NCBI RefSeq assembly: GCF_009800925.1
Contig: NZ_WOYF01000008.1
Coordinates: forward strand, 1 to 64,000
From: Budvicia diplopodorum
GTDB lineage: Bacteria > Pseudomonadota > Gammaproteobacteria > Enterobacterales > Enterobacteriaceae
Reading direction: 5' to 3'
DNA length: 64,000 bases
Shown: one piece after another, positions 48,939-56,722 of the stretch
How positions within the stretch are numbered: position 1 is the stretch's first letter
Layout: every line of letters starts with the position of its first letter
Translations under genes and position numbers: made by a program
Notes under the pieces: model-generated
What the model saw: only the letters and a program-made list of their open reading frames with translations
What the model was told of the DNA's origin: nothing
Databases searched by the model: none

Positions 48939-49760
48939 ATGGCCAACGCGGAATCGGAAACGCTATTGCTCGAGTTTGCCCGCCTGGTGCGTGAAGCGGC
49001 GTGCAACCCCTATTGCGGTGACTTAAAGGTTGGCGTCGATCTCGGCACGGCCAATATTGTTCTGGCGGTAGTCGATAGCAAAAATAATCCGATTGCCGGA
49101 GTCACTTACCCTTCGACCGTGGTGCGCGACGGAATTGTGGTCGATTACCCCACCGCGACGCGCGTCGTTAAGCAGCTAAAACAGCAGTTGGAACAGCGAC
49201 TCGGCTGCACGCTTACCTACGCCGCCACCGCCATACCTCCGGGCATTTCTGCCGGTAATACTAAGATTATCGCCAACGTGGTTGAATCCGCCGGTTTTGA
49301 AGTAACCAACATTGTGGATGAACCGGTTGCCGCCGCTAGCGTATTAAAGATTAGACACGGTGCGGTTGTCGACGTGGGTGGCGGTACTACCGGCATGAGC
49401 ATTTTGCGCAACGGCAAGGTTATCTTCTCTGACGATGAGCCGACCGGCGGCACGCACATGACGCTGGTTCTGGCCGGTGCGCTGGGTATCTCTTTTGCAC
49501 AGGCGGATGAAATTAAAAAAGATCCCGCCCGTGAGCAAGAGGTGTTTGCCATGATTAAGCCGGTGGTTGAGAAGATGGCCAGCATTGTCGACGGTTGGCT
49601 ACGGTACTATGCCACCAAGAATATCTATGTGGTTGGCGGCGCCAGCCATTTCGAACAGTTTACCTCGGTATTTGCCAACCAGACCGGCAGGCAAGTGATT
49701 CGCTCGATTGAGCCGCTGTTTGTGACCCCGTTGGGGATTGCACTTAGCGTACGGCGTTAA
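48939..49760 (+). CDS. eutJ: EutJ-family actin/Hsp70-like ATPase
   Basis: This 273-residue protein has the ASKHA fold: phosphate loop VGVDLGTANIVLAVVD (about 31-46), connect and second phosphate motif AVVDVGGGTTGMSILRNGKV, and an adenosine motif NIYVVGGASHF. EutJ is thought to be a chaperone or reactivase of microcompartment enzymes; its true role is not settled. I chose the ATG at 48939 over a TTG two codons earlier. It follows pduL by 23 bases. Confidence 0.88.
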   Translation: MANAESETLLLEFARLVREAACNPYCGDLKVGVDLGTANIVLAVVDSKNNPIAGVTYPSTVVRDGIVVDYPTATRVVKQLKQQLEQRLGCTLTYAATAIPPGISAGNTKIIANVVESAGFEVTNIVDEPVAAASVLKIRHGAVVDVGGGTTGMSILRNGKVIFSDDEPTGGTHMTLVLAGALGISFAQADEIKKDPAREQEVFAMIKPVVEKMASIVDGWLRYYATKNIYVVGGASHFEQFTSVFANQTGRQVIRSIEPLFVTPLGIALSVRR

Positions 49761-49774
49761 AGGAGCGATGCTAA

Positions 49775-50578
49775 ATGAGCCAATGTGAGCTATCAGCGAT
49801 GATTGACAGAGCAATTATCGAGTTGATTTCTGAGCGGGTCATTGCGGTTTTACAGCGTTCTAAAAAACGCATTGCCGTGCTGTTTACCGGCAGCGACCAA
49901 CGCGCGTTTATTCAAGCGCTACCTCAGCTTCAGGCGTTGAGCCAACGAGATTACTCACTGTCATTACTGTTTTCTTATAGCGCGCAGCCAATGCTGGAGC
50001 AGCTTCAGGCCGAGATAGCTGGGTTGTCACCGGCGCATGTTTGTCAGCCTGGCGAACACACCACGGCGGACTATTTCGAACGGATTAACCAAAGCGGTTT
50101 GCTACTACTGCCGGGCCTGTCACTCAATACGCTGGTTAAATCGGCATTGGGTATTAGCGATAGCACGCCGTCAGAGGTGATAGCCCACGCGCTGGCGCAG
50201 GGAAAGCGAATCGTTGCCAGTCTCTGTCATCCGGCAAATAGCGCCGTTTTACCGGCCTATGCCGCTAACATAGCGCAGCATATTGCCCGGCTACAGGCAT
50301 ACGGCGTCGATTTTGTCGATCCGTCAGAGCTGGTATCCGGTATTGAATTACCCAGTTGGGCGGCTTTGGCTCATCCATTTTGCCATCCACCTCGCGACCA
50401 TCGTCGCGCTGAGCAGAAAAAACGGCTGGTTAGCCTGCGCGACGTTCTGTTACACGATCCTTCACGCCCGTTCAGCCTTGCGCCGGACATGCTATTAACC
50501 CCCGCCGCGCGCGATGAAATTAACCGAAGAAACATCCAATTAATTAACCGTATAGGTGATGAATATGTATCTCGCTAA
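49775..50578 (+). CDS. Flavoprotein-like protein of the microcompartment locus
   Basis: This 267-residue protein has a Rossmann-like N-terminal half (KRIAVLFTGSDQRAFIQALP), a LLLLPGLSLNTLVKSALGIS segment and a later PSRPFSLAPDMLLTPAARDE. The second segment resembles the FMN-binding Asn-Thr-containing loop of flavoprotein (Dfp/UbiX-type) decarboxylase folds. Similar flavoproteins are known in glycyl-radical microcompartment loci, but without a defined reaction as far as I know. It could cycle electrons or handle redox cofactors. It overlaps eutN by 14 bases. Confidence 0.65.
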   Translation: MSQCELSAMIDRAIIELISERVIAVLQRSKKRIAVLFTGSDQRAFIQALPQLQALSQRDYSLSLLFSYSAQPMLEQLQAEIAGLSPAHVCQPGEHTTADYFERINQSGLLLLPGLSLNTLVKSALGISDSTPSEVIAHALAQGKRIVASLCHPANSAVLPAYAANIAQHIARLQAYGVDFVDPSELVSGIELPSWAALAHPFCHPPRDHRRAEQKKRLVSLRDVLLHDPSRPFSLAPDMLLTPAARDEINRRNIQLINRIGDEYVSR

Positions 50579-50831
50579 AGTGATTGGTACCGTGGTTTCA
50601 ACCACCAAAAACCCTTCATTGATCGGCATGAAGCTACTGGTTATCAGCAAGCTGAACGAAAACCTCAAGCCGGAAGGGAGTACTGCGGTGGTGGTAGATA
50701 CCGTTGGTGCCGGCAACGGCGAAATTGTGATTGTTTCCTGCGGCAGCTCTGCCCGCTTAGCCTGTGATAAACAACATTCGGTGCTCGATGCTGCCATTGT
50801 CGGCATCGTTGATTCCGTAGAGCTGGCCTGA
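50565..50831 (+). CDS. eutN: EutN/CcmL-type pentameric shell vertex protein (BMC-P)
   Basis: This 88-residue protein has the typical start MYLAKVIGTVVSTTKNPSL, the GMKLLVISKL and VVVDTVGAGNGEIVIVSCGS segments and a C-terminal DAAIVGIVDSVEL. Five copies cap the vertices of the polyhedral shell. I chose the ATG at 50565 because AGGTGA lies 5 bases upstream; earlier in-frame GTG and ATG codons overlap that site. It is the only BMC-P gene in the window. Confidence 0.92.
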   Translation: MYLAKVIGTVVSTTKNPSLIGMKLLVISKLNENLKPEGSTAVVVDTVGAGNGEIVIVSCGSSARLACDKQHSVLDAAIVGIVDSVELA

Positions 50832-50865
50832 ACGCCCGAAACGATAGCGATAGAGGATGCCAACG

Positions 50866-51378
50866 ATGCCAACCGTGAGCCAGATACCCGACAGCCGGAT
50901 CGATCGGCTGATCGAACTCAGTATTGAGCGCTGTACCGCTCAGCGCGCACCGTTTCTGAGCCTTAATGATATGAAACGTTTGGCCCAGCTGGTTGAAGAG
51001 CAGGCCAATGCCATCGGCTTGCCGATTGTTTTTAGCCTGGTTGACCCGAACGGTGTGCAAAAGTACTTTTTCAGCCAGCCGGATGCGTTATTAATCAGCC
51101 ACGAACTGGCGTTTAAAAAAGCCTACTCTGCCGTTGCGTTGCGAATACCGACCCACTTATTGGCCGAACAAATGGCGCCGGGTGCCGATTTATACGGTTT
51201 GCAGCAGTTGAATAATATTAGCGGCGTTGGCGGTGGCTTCCCCTGCTGGCACCGTGGAAAAATAGTTGCCGGTATTGGCGTTAGCGGCGGAACCGTAGCG
51301 CAAGATATGATGATTGTCATTAATGCGCTTGCCCAGTTTAGCCGCTCTGATTTTGAGCTTACGCCGCAAAGAACATAG
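50866..51378 (+). CDS. GlcG/HbpS-like protein (PduO C-terminal type)
   Basis: This 170-residue protein of the HbpS/GlcG (DUF336) family corresponds to the C-terminal domain of PduO. Motifs: GLPIVFSLVDPNGVQKYFF, LISHELAFKKAYSAVALR, GVGGGFPCWHRGKIVAGIGV and SGGTVAQDMMIV. In PduO it binds haem; the adenosyltransferase domain is absent here, fitting a B12-independent pathway. The ATG at 50866 has better spacing from GAGG than the one at 50857. Confidence 0.82.
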   Translation: MPTVSQIPDSRIDRLIELSIERCTAQRAPFLSLNDMKRLAQLVEEQANAIGLPIVFSLVDPNGVQKYFFSQPDALLISHELAFKKAYSAVALRIPTHLLAEQMAPGADLYGLQQLNNISGVGGGFPCWHRGKIVAGIGVSGGTVAQDMMIVINALAQFSRSDFELTPQRT

Positions 51379-51453
51379 CCCAGCTCGGTTATTCCTATTG
51401 TCGTGACGCCCGTTCCCTTTATCTGATTAAACCGCTTGCTGACAGGAGCAAAG

Positions 51454-52653
51454 ATGTCCTTTTCACCTTTAATATTGGTTATTAACTGTGGTTCTTCATC
51501 GTTAAAATTTTCACTTCTGGCGGTTGATGACCACCGGCCGGTGCTGTCGGGTATCGCAGAACGCTTGGGGCTTGATAACGCTTATATTTCATTTAAAGAC
51601 GCTCAGGATGTGAAAACCACGCTGACGCTAACCCCGTCGGGTCACCAACGTGCATTAGCATTGCTGATTGAGCAGTTAGACCAGCGTGGTATGACTTCGC
51701 ATATTGTTGCCGTCGGGCATCGGGTGGCGCACGGCGGCAGCAAGTTTAAGCAGTCGGTGATGATTACGCCTGAAGTGTTAGACGATATCCGCTCATTCTC
51801 GATGCTGGCACCGTTGCATAACCCGGCCAACGCTCAGGGAATCGAAGCGACGATGGCGGTTTTTCCACGGTTGCCTCAGGTGGCGGTTTTTGATACCTCG
51901 TTCCACCAGACCTTGCCCGCGGCGGCCTATACCTATGCCATTCCCTATGAATATCAGCAAGAGCTACAGGTTCGCCGTTACGGTTTTCACGGCACCTCTC
52001 ACCGCTACGTTGCCGAGTCGGCCGTGGCTCTATTGGGGCTGGACCCGAACGATCACGGCATTTTAGTTGCTCATCTGGGTAACGGTTCATCGGTGTGCGC
52101 GGTTAAAAACGGCGAAAGCGTTGATACCTCAATGGGCATGACGCCGATCGAAGGTTTGGTCATGGGAACCCGCGGCGGCGATATCGACTTTGGCATTCTG
52201 ACCTATCTTGCCCGCTGTACCGGTAAATCCTTAGACGAGCTGGATGACATGATGAATAAGCAGTCTGGCCTGTTAGGTATATCCGGCGTTTCCAGCGATT
52301 GCCGTACCTTACAGGAGGAGCGCAGTAAAGGTCACCCGCGAGCCTCTTTAGCCATTGACGTGTTTGTTCACCGGCTGGCACGTTATCTCGGTGGGCATAT
52401 GATGTCGCTGTCTCGCTTAGATGCGATTATTTTTACCGGCGGTATCGGTGAAAATTCCAGCCTGATTAGAGAGCTGACGATAAATCATTTATCGGTGTTG
52501 GGCATCAGGCTGGATGCGGATAAAAATGCCCATACCTGCGGCGGCAAGAGCGGGGTTATTTCGCTGACCAATAGCCCGGCTGTGGCGGTAATTCCAACCA
52601 ATGAAGAGAAAATGATTGCGCTGGACGTGGTCAGATTAGCAAATATTTGCTAA
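51454..52653 (+). CDS. pduW: Propionate/acetate kinase (PduW/AckA family)
   Basis: This 399-residue kinase makes ATP from propionyl-phosphate (or acetyl-phosphate). Family motifs: LVINCGSSSLKFSLL at the start, GHRVAHGGSKF, YGFHGTSHRYV, VAHLGNGSSVCAVKNGES with DTSMGMTPIEGLVMGTRGGD, and FTGGIGENSSLIRE. It starts at 51454 with CAGGAG upstream. It is followed by a hairpin and a second promoter region, so it probably ends the first half of the cluster. Confidence 0.93.
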   Translation: MSFSPLILVINCGSSSLKFSLLAVDDHRPVLSGIAERLGLDNAYISFKDAQDVKTTLTLTPSGHQRALALLIEQLDQRGMTSHIVAVGHRVAHGGSKFKQSVMITPEVLDDIRSFSMLAPLHNPANAQGIEATMAVFPRLPQVAVFDTSFHQTLPAAAYTYAIPYEYQQELQVRRYGFHGTSHRYVAESAVALLGLDPNDHGILVAHLGNGSSVCAVKNGESVDTSMGMTPIEGLVMGTRGGDIDFGILTYLARCTGKSLDELDDMMNKQSGLLGISGVSSDCRTLQEERSKGHPRASLAIDVFVHRLARYLGGHMMSLSRLDAIIFTGGIGENSSLIRELTINHLSVLGIRLDADKNAHTCGGKSGVISLTNSPAVAVIPTNEEKMIALDVVRLANIC

Positions 52654-52706
52654 TTAAAAATTGGTAGAGTTAATTCTAATTTATTGTTTATTCAATTAAT
52701 ATTTTC

Positions 52707-52729
52707 ATTGAGGGCGTAATGCCCTCAAT
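52707..52729 (+). terminator. Hairpin after the kinase gene
   Basis: ATTGAGGGC and GCCCTCAAT form a perfect 9-bp stem with a 5-base loop, 53 bases after pduW, followed by a pyrimidine-rich but T-poor stretch. It may be a terminator or attenuator dividing the cluster. Confidence 0.5.
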
Positions 52730-52806
52730 CCATTCTTATTCTCTCTTTTCCGATAGGAATATTTTGTCTTGAGGCAATTATTCATCGCAAGAATCTCCGG
52801 TTAGTT

Positions 52807-52838
52807 GTCAAGACATTTCCCTGCCTCCTACTTACTAT
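52807..52838 (+). promoter_or_regulatory. Candidate activator-dependent promoter before the shell genes
   Basis: GTCAAGACATTT (52807-52818) is identical to the motif before pduL and is followed by a TACTAT -10-like hexamer (52833-52838), 26 bases from motif start. It lies 125 bases before the first shell gene, in a 309-base gap with no gene. Confidence 0.5.
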
Positions 52839-52962
52839 CGATTTTAGAAAAGTCCCGTCTATCGGCCAGCGTGCGATTAACGTGGGCTAACCGATTGCGA
52901 TAAAAACTAACTATATCAAAAACTAACTACGTCTAACCGCCGTAAGGCATTAAGGAGTCAAT

Positions 52963-53250
52963 ATGCAACAAGAAGCATTAGGTATGGTGGAAACAAAGGG
53001 CCTGGTTGCTGCCATCGAAGCCGCAGACACCATGGTTAAGTCAGCCAACGTTACGCTGGTGGGTTACGAAAAAATTGGTTCTGGCTTAGTCACCGTGATG
53101 GTTCGCGGCGACGTTGGCGCGGTGAAAGCGGCTACCGACGCAGGTTCTGCCGCCGCCAGCAAAGTGGGTGAATTGGTTTCTATCCACGTTATTCCACGCC
53201 CTCACACCGAAGTTGAAAAAATTCTTCCAAGCGCCATGACAAAAAGCTGA
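52963..53250 (+). CDS. pduA: Hexameric shell protein, PduA/PduJ type (BMC-H)
   Basis: This 95-residue protein is a single BMC domain: [53 protein letters not shown] and [15 protein letters not shown]. The pore loop (KIGSG) is small and polar, as in PduA-type hexamers that let propanediol pass. It is probably the major shell component. TAAGGAG lies before the ATG. Confidence 0.95.
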   Translation: MQQEALGMVETKGLVAAIEAADTMVKSANVTLVGYEKIGSGLVTVMVRGDVGAVKAATDAGSAAASKVGELVSIHVIPRPHTEVEKILPSAMTKS

Positions 53251-53269
53251 TTAGAGCAGGAGAGGTAAG

Positions 53270-54055
53270 ATGAAAGATAACCTTGTTGACCAGATTGTGT
53301 CTGAAGTGATGCGCAAACAAGCCAACGGTACGATGGAAACAAGGGCCTCTTCTTTTTCGGGGGCCTGTGGTCTGACAGAGTTTGTGGGTACCGCCATTGG
53401 CAGCACCATTGGGTTGGTGATTGCCAATGTCGATCCGCAGCTGCATGAACTGATGGGAACAGACAAAAAGTACCGTTCTATCGGTATTCTCGGAGCCCGT
53501 ACCGGAGCAGGTCCCCATATTTTTGCCGCCGATGAAGCGGTCAAAGCCACTAACAGCGAAATCCTGTCGATTGAACTACCGCGCGACACCATGGGCGGCG
53601 GCGGTCACGGTAGCTTAATTATTTTTGGTGCCGAAGACGTTTCCGACGTTCGCCGGGCGGTTGAAGTTGCCCTATCTGAAGTAGAACGAACCATGGGTGA
53701 CGTTTATGGCTCGCCTGCCGGTCATTTGGAGTTCCAGTACACCGCCCGTGCCAGCTACGCCTTGAATAAAGCCTTTGGCGCACCGCTGGGCAAATCCTTT
53801 GGTATTACCGTCGGTTCACCGGCCGCTATCGGCGTTGTTATTGCCGACGTTGCCGCTAAAGCGGCGGTGATTGAGCCCGTAGGCTACTGCAGCCCGTCAA
53901 AAGGTACCAGCTTCAGTAACGAAGTTATCTTCACTTTTGCGGGTGATTCCGGCGCGGTGCGTCAGGCCGTTATTGCGGCCAGAGAGGTTGGTTTACAGCT
54001 TCTGGCGACGCTTGACCCGGCAGAAATTAAATCTACAACCGTGCCTTACATTTAG
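53270..54055 (+). CDS. pduB: Tandem-domain shell protein, PduB/EtuB type (BMC-T)
   Basis: This 261-residue protein has two fused BMC domains: one around TEFVGTAIGSTIGLVIANVD...LIIFGAEDVSDVRRAVEVAL and a second around GVVIADVAAKAAVIEPVGYC...FAGDSGAVRQAVIAAREVG. They form trimers of pseudo-hexamers. The N terminus (NLVDQIVSEVMRKQ) resembles an encapsulation helix, as on PduB, which links shell and cargo. It lies 19 bases after the BMC-H gene. Confidence 0.93.
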   Translation: MKDNLVDQIVSEVMRKQANGTMETRASSFSGACGLTEFVGTAIGSTIGLVIANVDPQLHELMGTDKKYRSIGILGARTGAGPHIFAADEAVKATNSEILSIELPRDTMGGGGHGSLIIFGAEDVSDVRRAVEVALSEVERTMGDVYGSPAGHLEFQYTARASYALNKAFGAPLGKSFGITVGSPAAIGVVIADVAAKAAVIEPVGYCSPSKGTSFSNEVIFTFAGDSGAVRQAVIAAREVGLQLLATLDPAEIKSTTVPYI

Positions 54056-54120
54056 TCAGGCCGTATTGAGTAAGACCGTCTTGGGTTATCAAGCGTTAAA
54101 ATAAGACAAGGAAAAGCAAG

Positions 54121-55704
54121 ATGAATGATTTAGAAATATCCCAGGCCGTTGCCAATATATTGGGTAAGTATGGCGCAACGACGGGATCATCTGCCACTTC
54201 AAGCGCTTCGCCGACATCTGCCAACGCTGATGTTGCCCCGGTACAGGTTAAAGCCGAGCCTGAAGACCCGATCGCTAAAATGGTGGCTCAGATATTGAGT
54301 GAAACCACGGCGCAAAGCGCCAGCCGCGCTACGGTACCCGCACCGGCATCGATAGGCTTTAGCGCCAGCGCTGCCGATGCTTCAAATAATGGCATTTTTA
54401 GCCATATGGATCGGGCTATTGAGGCTGCCCATATCGCTCAGCGTCAATATTCCCTTTGTTCTATGGCCGATCGCGCCAGCTTTATCAAAGGCATTCGTGA
54501 CGCGTTTAGTCAGCAGCCGGTGCTGGAGCAGCTCTCGCGCATGGCGGTTGAAGAAACGGGAATGGGCAACTTTCACGATAAGGTGATTAAAAACCGGGTG
54601 GCAGTATTACAAACGCCCGGCGTTGAAGACCTTGTGACTCAGGCCTGTAGCGGTGATAGTGGGCTAACGCTGGTTGAGTATTCAGCCTACGGCGTTATTG
54701 GCTCCATTACCCCGACCACCAACCCGACAGAGACCATTATCTGTAACGCGATTGGTATGCTGGCGGCGGGTAACTGCGTGGTGTTTAGCCCGCACCCGCG
54801 TTCAAAGCAGGTTTCGCTGCTGGCGATCGCCATGATTAACCAGAAGCTGGCCGAGTTAGGCGCTCCGGCGAATTTGGTCACCACCGTCGAGCAGCCGTCA
54901 ATTGACAGCACCAATCAACTGATGAAGCATCCGAAGGTCCGAATGCTGGTCGCAACCGGCGGGCCAGCTATCGTCAATACCGTGATGTCCAGCGGCAAAA
55001 AGGCCATTGGTGCCGGTGCCGGTAACCCTCCGGTGGTGGTTGATGAAACGGCCAACATTGAGAAGGCGGCAAAAGACATCGTTAACGGCTGTAGCTTCGA
55101 CAACAACATGCCCTGTGTGGCTGAAAAAGAGCTGTTAGTGGTCGATCAGGTGGCTGATTTTTTAATTCATTATATGAAGAAAAACGGCGCTTACCTGCTC
55201 AGCGATCGCGCTCAGATTCAGAAATTACAGGATCTGGTGCTGAACGAAAAAGCAACCGGACCGAACACGGCGTTTGTCGGTAAAGGGGCGGTTTATATCT
55301 TAGAGAAGCTGAATATTTCAGCGCCTGCCGATACCAAAATCATTCTGCTTGAAACCGATAAGACCCATCCGTTTGTGGTCCATGAACTGATGATGCCCAT
55401 TTTACCGCTGGTTCGCGTTGATAACGTCGATGCGGCCATTGATTTGGCTATCGAGCTTGAGCAGGGCAATCGCCATACCGCCATCATGCACTCAACCAAC
55501 GTTGAGAAGCTGACCAAAATGGCAAAACTGATTCAAACCACAATTTTTGTGAAAAACGGCCCGTCTTACGCGGGGTTGGGCGTGGGCGGTGAGGGCTACA
55601 CCACCTTTACCATCGCCGGGCCTACCGGTGAAGGTTTAACCTCGGCTAAGTCTTTCGCCAGAATGCGCCGCTGCGTAATGGTTGAGTCTTTGAACATCCG
55701 TTGA
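54121..55704 (+). CDS. pduP: PduP-type CoA-acylating propionaldehyde dehydrogenase
   Basis: This 527-residue enzyme oxidises propionaldehyde to propionyl-CoA with NAD and CoA. The dehydrogenase core holds GSITPTTNPTETIICNAIGM, VATGGPAIVNTVMSSGKKAI and the catalytic Cys332 in CSFDNNMPCVAEKE. Before it are about 90 residues with two amphipathic helices: LEISQAVANILGKYG (3-18) and DPIAKMVAQILSETT (49-63). They are separated by an Ala/Ser/Thr-rich linker. Both look like encapsulation peptides; usual PduP has one. Confidence 0.94.
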   Translation: MNDLEISQAVANILGKYGATTGSSATSSASPTSANADVAPVQVKAEPEDPIAKMVAQILSETTAQSASRATVPAPASIGFSASAADASNNGIFSHMDRAIEAAHIAQRQYSLCSMADRASFIKGIRDAFSQQPVLEQLSRMAVEETGMGNFHDKVIKNRVAVLQTPGVEDLVTQACSGDSGLTLVEYSAYGVIGSITPTTNPTETIICNAIGMLAAGNCVVFSPHPRSKQVSLLAIAMINQKLAELGAPANLVTTVEQPSIDSTNQLMKHPKVRMLVATGGPAIVNTVMSSGKKAIGAGAGNPPVVVDETANIEKAAKDIVNGCSFDNNMPCVAEKELLVVDQVADFLIHYMKKNGAYLLSDRAQIQKLQDLVLNEKATGPNTAFVGKGAVYILEKLNISAPADTKIILLETDKTHPFVVHELMMPILPLVRVDNVDAAIDLAIELEQGNRHTAIMHSTNVEKLTKMAKLIQTTIFVKNGPSYAGLGVGGEGYTTFTIAGPTGEGLTSAKSFARMRRCVMVESLNIR

Positions 55705-55743
55705 TGAGCCGGTTTTAACCATAAAGGCAGGAGAGAGCAGGCC

Positions 55744-56052
55744 ATGAAGAAACGAATTATCAATGCGCCAAGCCGGGAAGTCGTGGACATGATTAAACGC
55801 AAAATGCCCAGTGATTCACGCGCTCGTTTACAACACTGCGCTATTGATGCCATTGGATTGATCATGGTTTCTATTCCCGATCTCTATTTTTACGCCGATG
55901 TGGCCAATAAAAGCTCTAACGTAGTTATTTCTGAGGTTTTTGGCAGCTGCCCGCAGCACGTCACCACGCTGGCGGTATTTGGCGAAACCTCAGCGGTTCA
56001 GTTGGCTATTCAGGCCATCGAAGATATCGATAGTGCAACACAGGGATTCTAG
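55744..56052 (+). CDS. BMC-domain shell protein with an N-terminal extension or permuted fold
   Basis: This 102-residue protein has a recognisable BMC part (DAIGLIMVSIPDLYFYADVA ... NVVISEVFGSCP ... LAVFGETSAVQLAIQAIEDI, about 35-97). It is preceded by about 34 residues (RIINAPSREVVDMIKRKMPS) that canonical BMC-H proteins lack. The order suggests a circularly permuted domain of the PduU/EutS kind, or a plain extension. Its pore loop SEVFGSCP holds a Cys, which could bind metal. It lies 39 bases after the PduP gene and ends 1 base before the next start. Confidence 0.75.
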   Translation: MKKRIINAPSREVVDMIKRKMPSDSRARLQHCAIDAIGLIMVSIPDLYFYADVANKSSNVVISEVFGSCPQHVTTLAVFGETSAVQLAIQAIEDIDSATQGF

Positions 56053-56053
56053 G

Positions 56054-56629
56054 ATGAAAAAGATCCTCATGCTGGCCGGTGATTTCTCTGAAGACTATGA
56101 AGTCATGGTGCCTTATCAGGCGTTAACCATGCTCGGGTTTCAGGTGGATGTGGTATGCCCGAATAAGCTGAGCGGCGAGTTGATTAAAACCGCGATTCAT
56201 GACTTCGAAGGCGATCAGACCTATACCGAAAAACCGGGGCATTTGTTTAAACTAACCGCTTCTTTCAACGATATTCAGCTCGATAGCTACGCCGGTTTTT
56301 ATATCAGCGGCGGAAGATCGTCTGAGTATCTGCGTTTAGATAGCGACGTTTTGCACATGGTTCGCTTTGCGATGGGCTTTTCGCTGCCGATTGCCGCTAT
56401 TTGCCACGGTCCACAGGTTTTGGTTGCCGCTAACGTTTTGAACGGCAAAAGGCTTACTGCCTATGCCGCAGTAAAGCCTGAGGTTGAACTTGCCGGTGGG
56501 ACTTTCATCGATGTCGGCACTGACGGTTCGGTGGTTGACGGCAACTTAGTCACCGCGGCGACTTGGCTAGCCCATCCGGCCATTCTCAACGATTTTACCC
56601 GTCTGTTAGGGGTGAAGATTTTTTACTGA
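56054..56629 (+). CDS. DJ-1/PfpI-family protein in the microcompartment operon
   Basis: This 191-residue protein has the DJ-1/PfpI fold: ILMLAGDFSEDYEVMVPYQA with the Glu of the elbow, GFYISGGRSSEYLR, and the nucleophile elbow AAICHGPQVLVAA with Cys117 and His118. Members include deglycases/glyoxalase III, proteases and chaperones. Placed between shell and dehydratase genes and separated by one base from the former, it may protect the pathway from methylglyoxal or other reactive aldehydes. The role is inferred; I do not know it as a standard part of such loci. Confidence 0.82.
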   Translation: MKKILMLAGDFSEDYEVMVPYQALTMLGFQVDVVCPNKLSGELIKTAIHDFEGDQTYTEKPGHLFKLTASFNDIQLDSYAGFYISGGRSSEYLRLDSDVLHMVRFAMGFSLPIAAICHGPQVLVAANVLNGKRLTAYAAVKPEVELAGGTFIDVGTDGSVVDGNLVTAATWLAHPAILNDFTRLLGVKIFY

Positions 56630-56722
56630 CTGTTTATCAAACAAATTTACTGATTTCTCACTGAAATCGCTCTTAAGCGTGTTTATGCAGAACAAGTTAA
56701 CGATTAATAGGAGTCATACACC

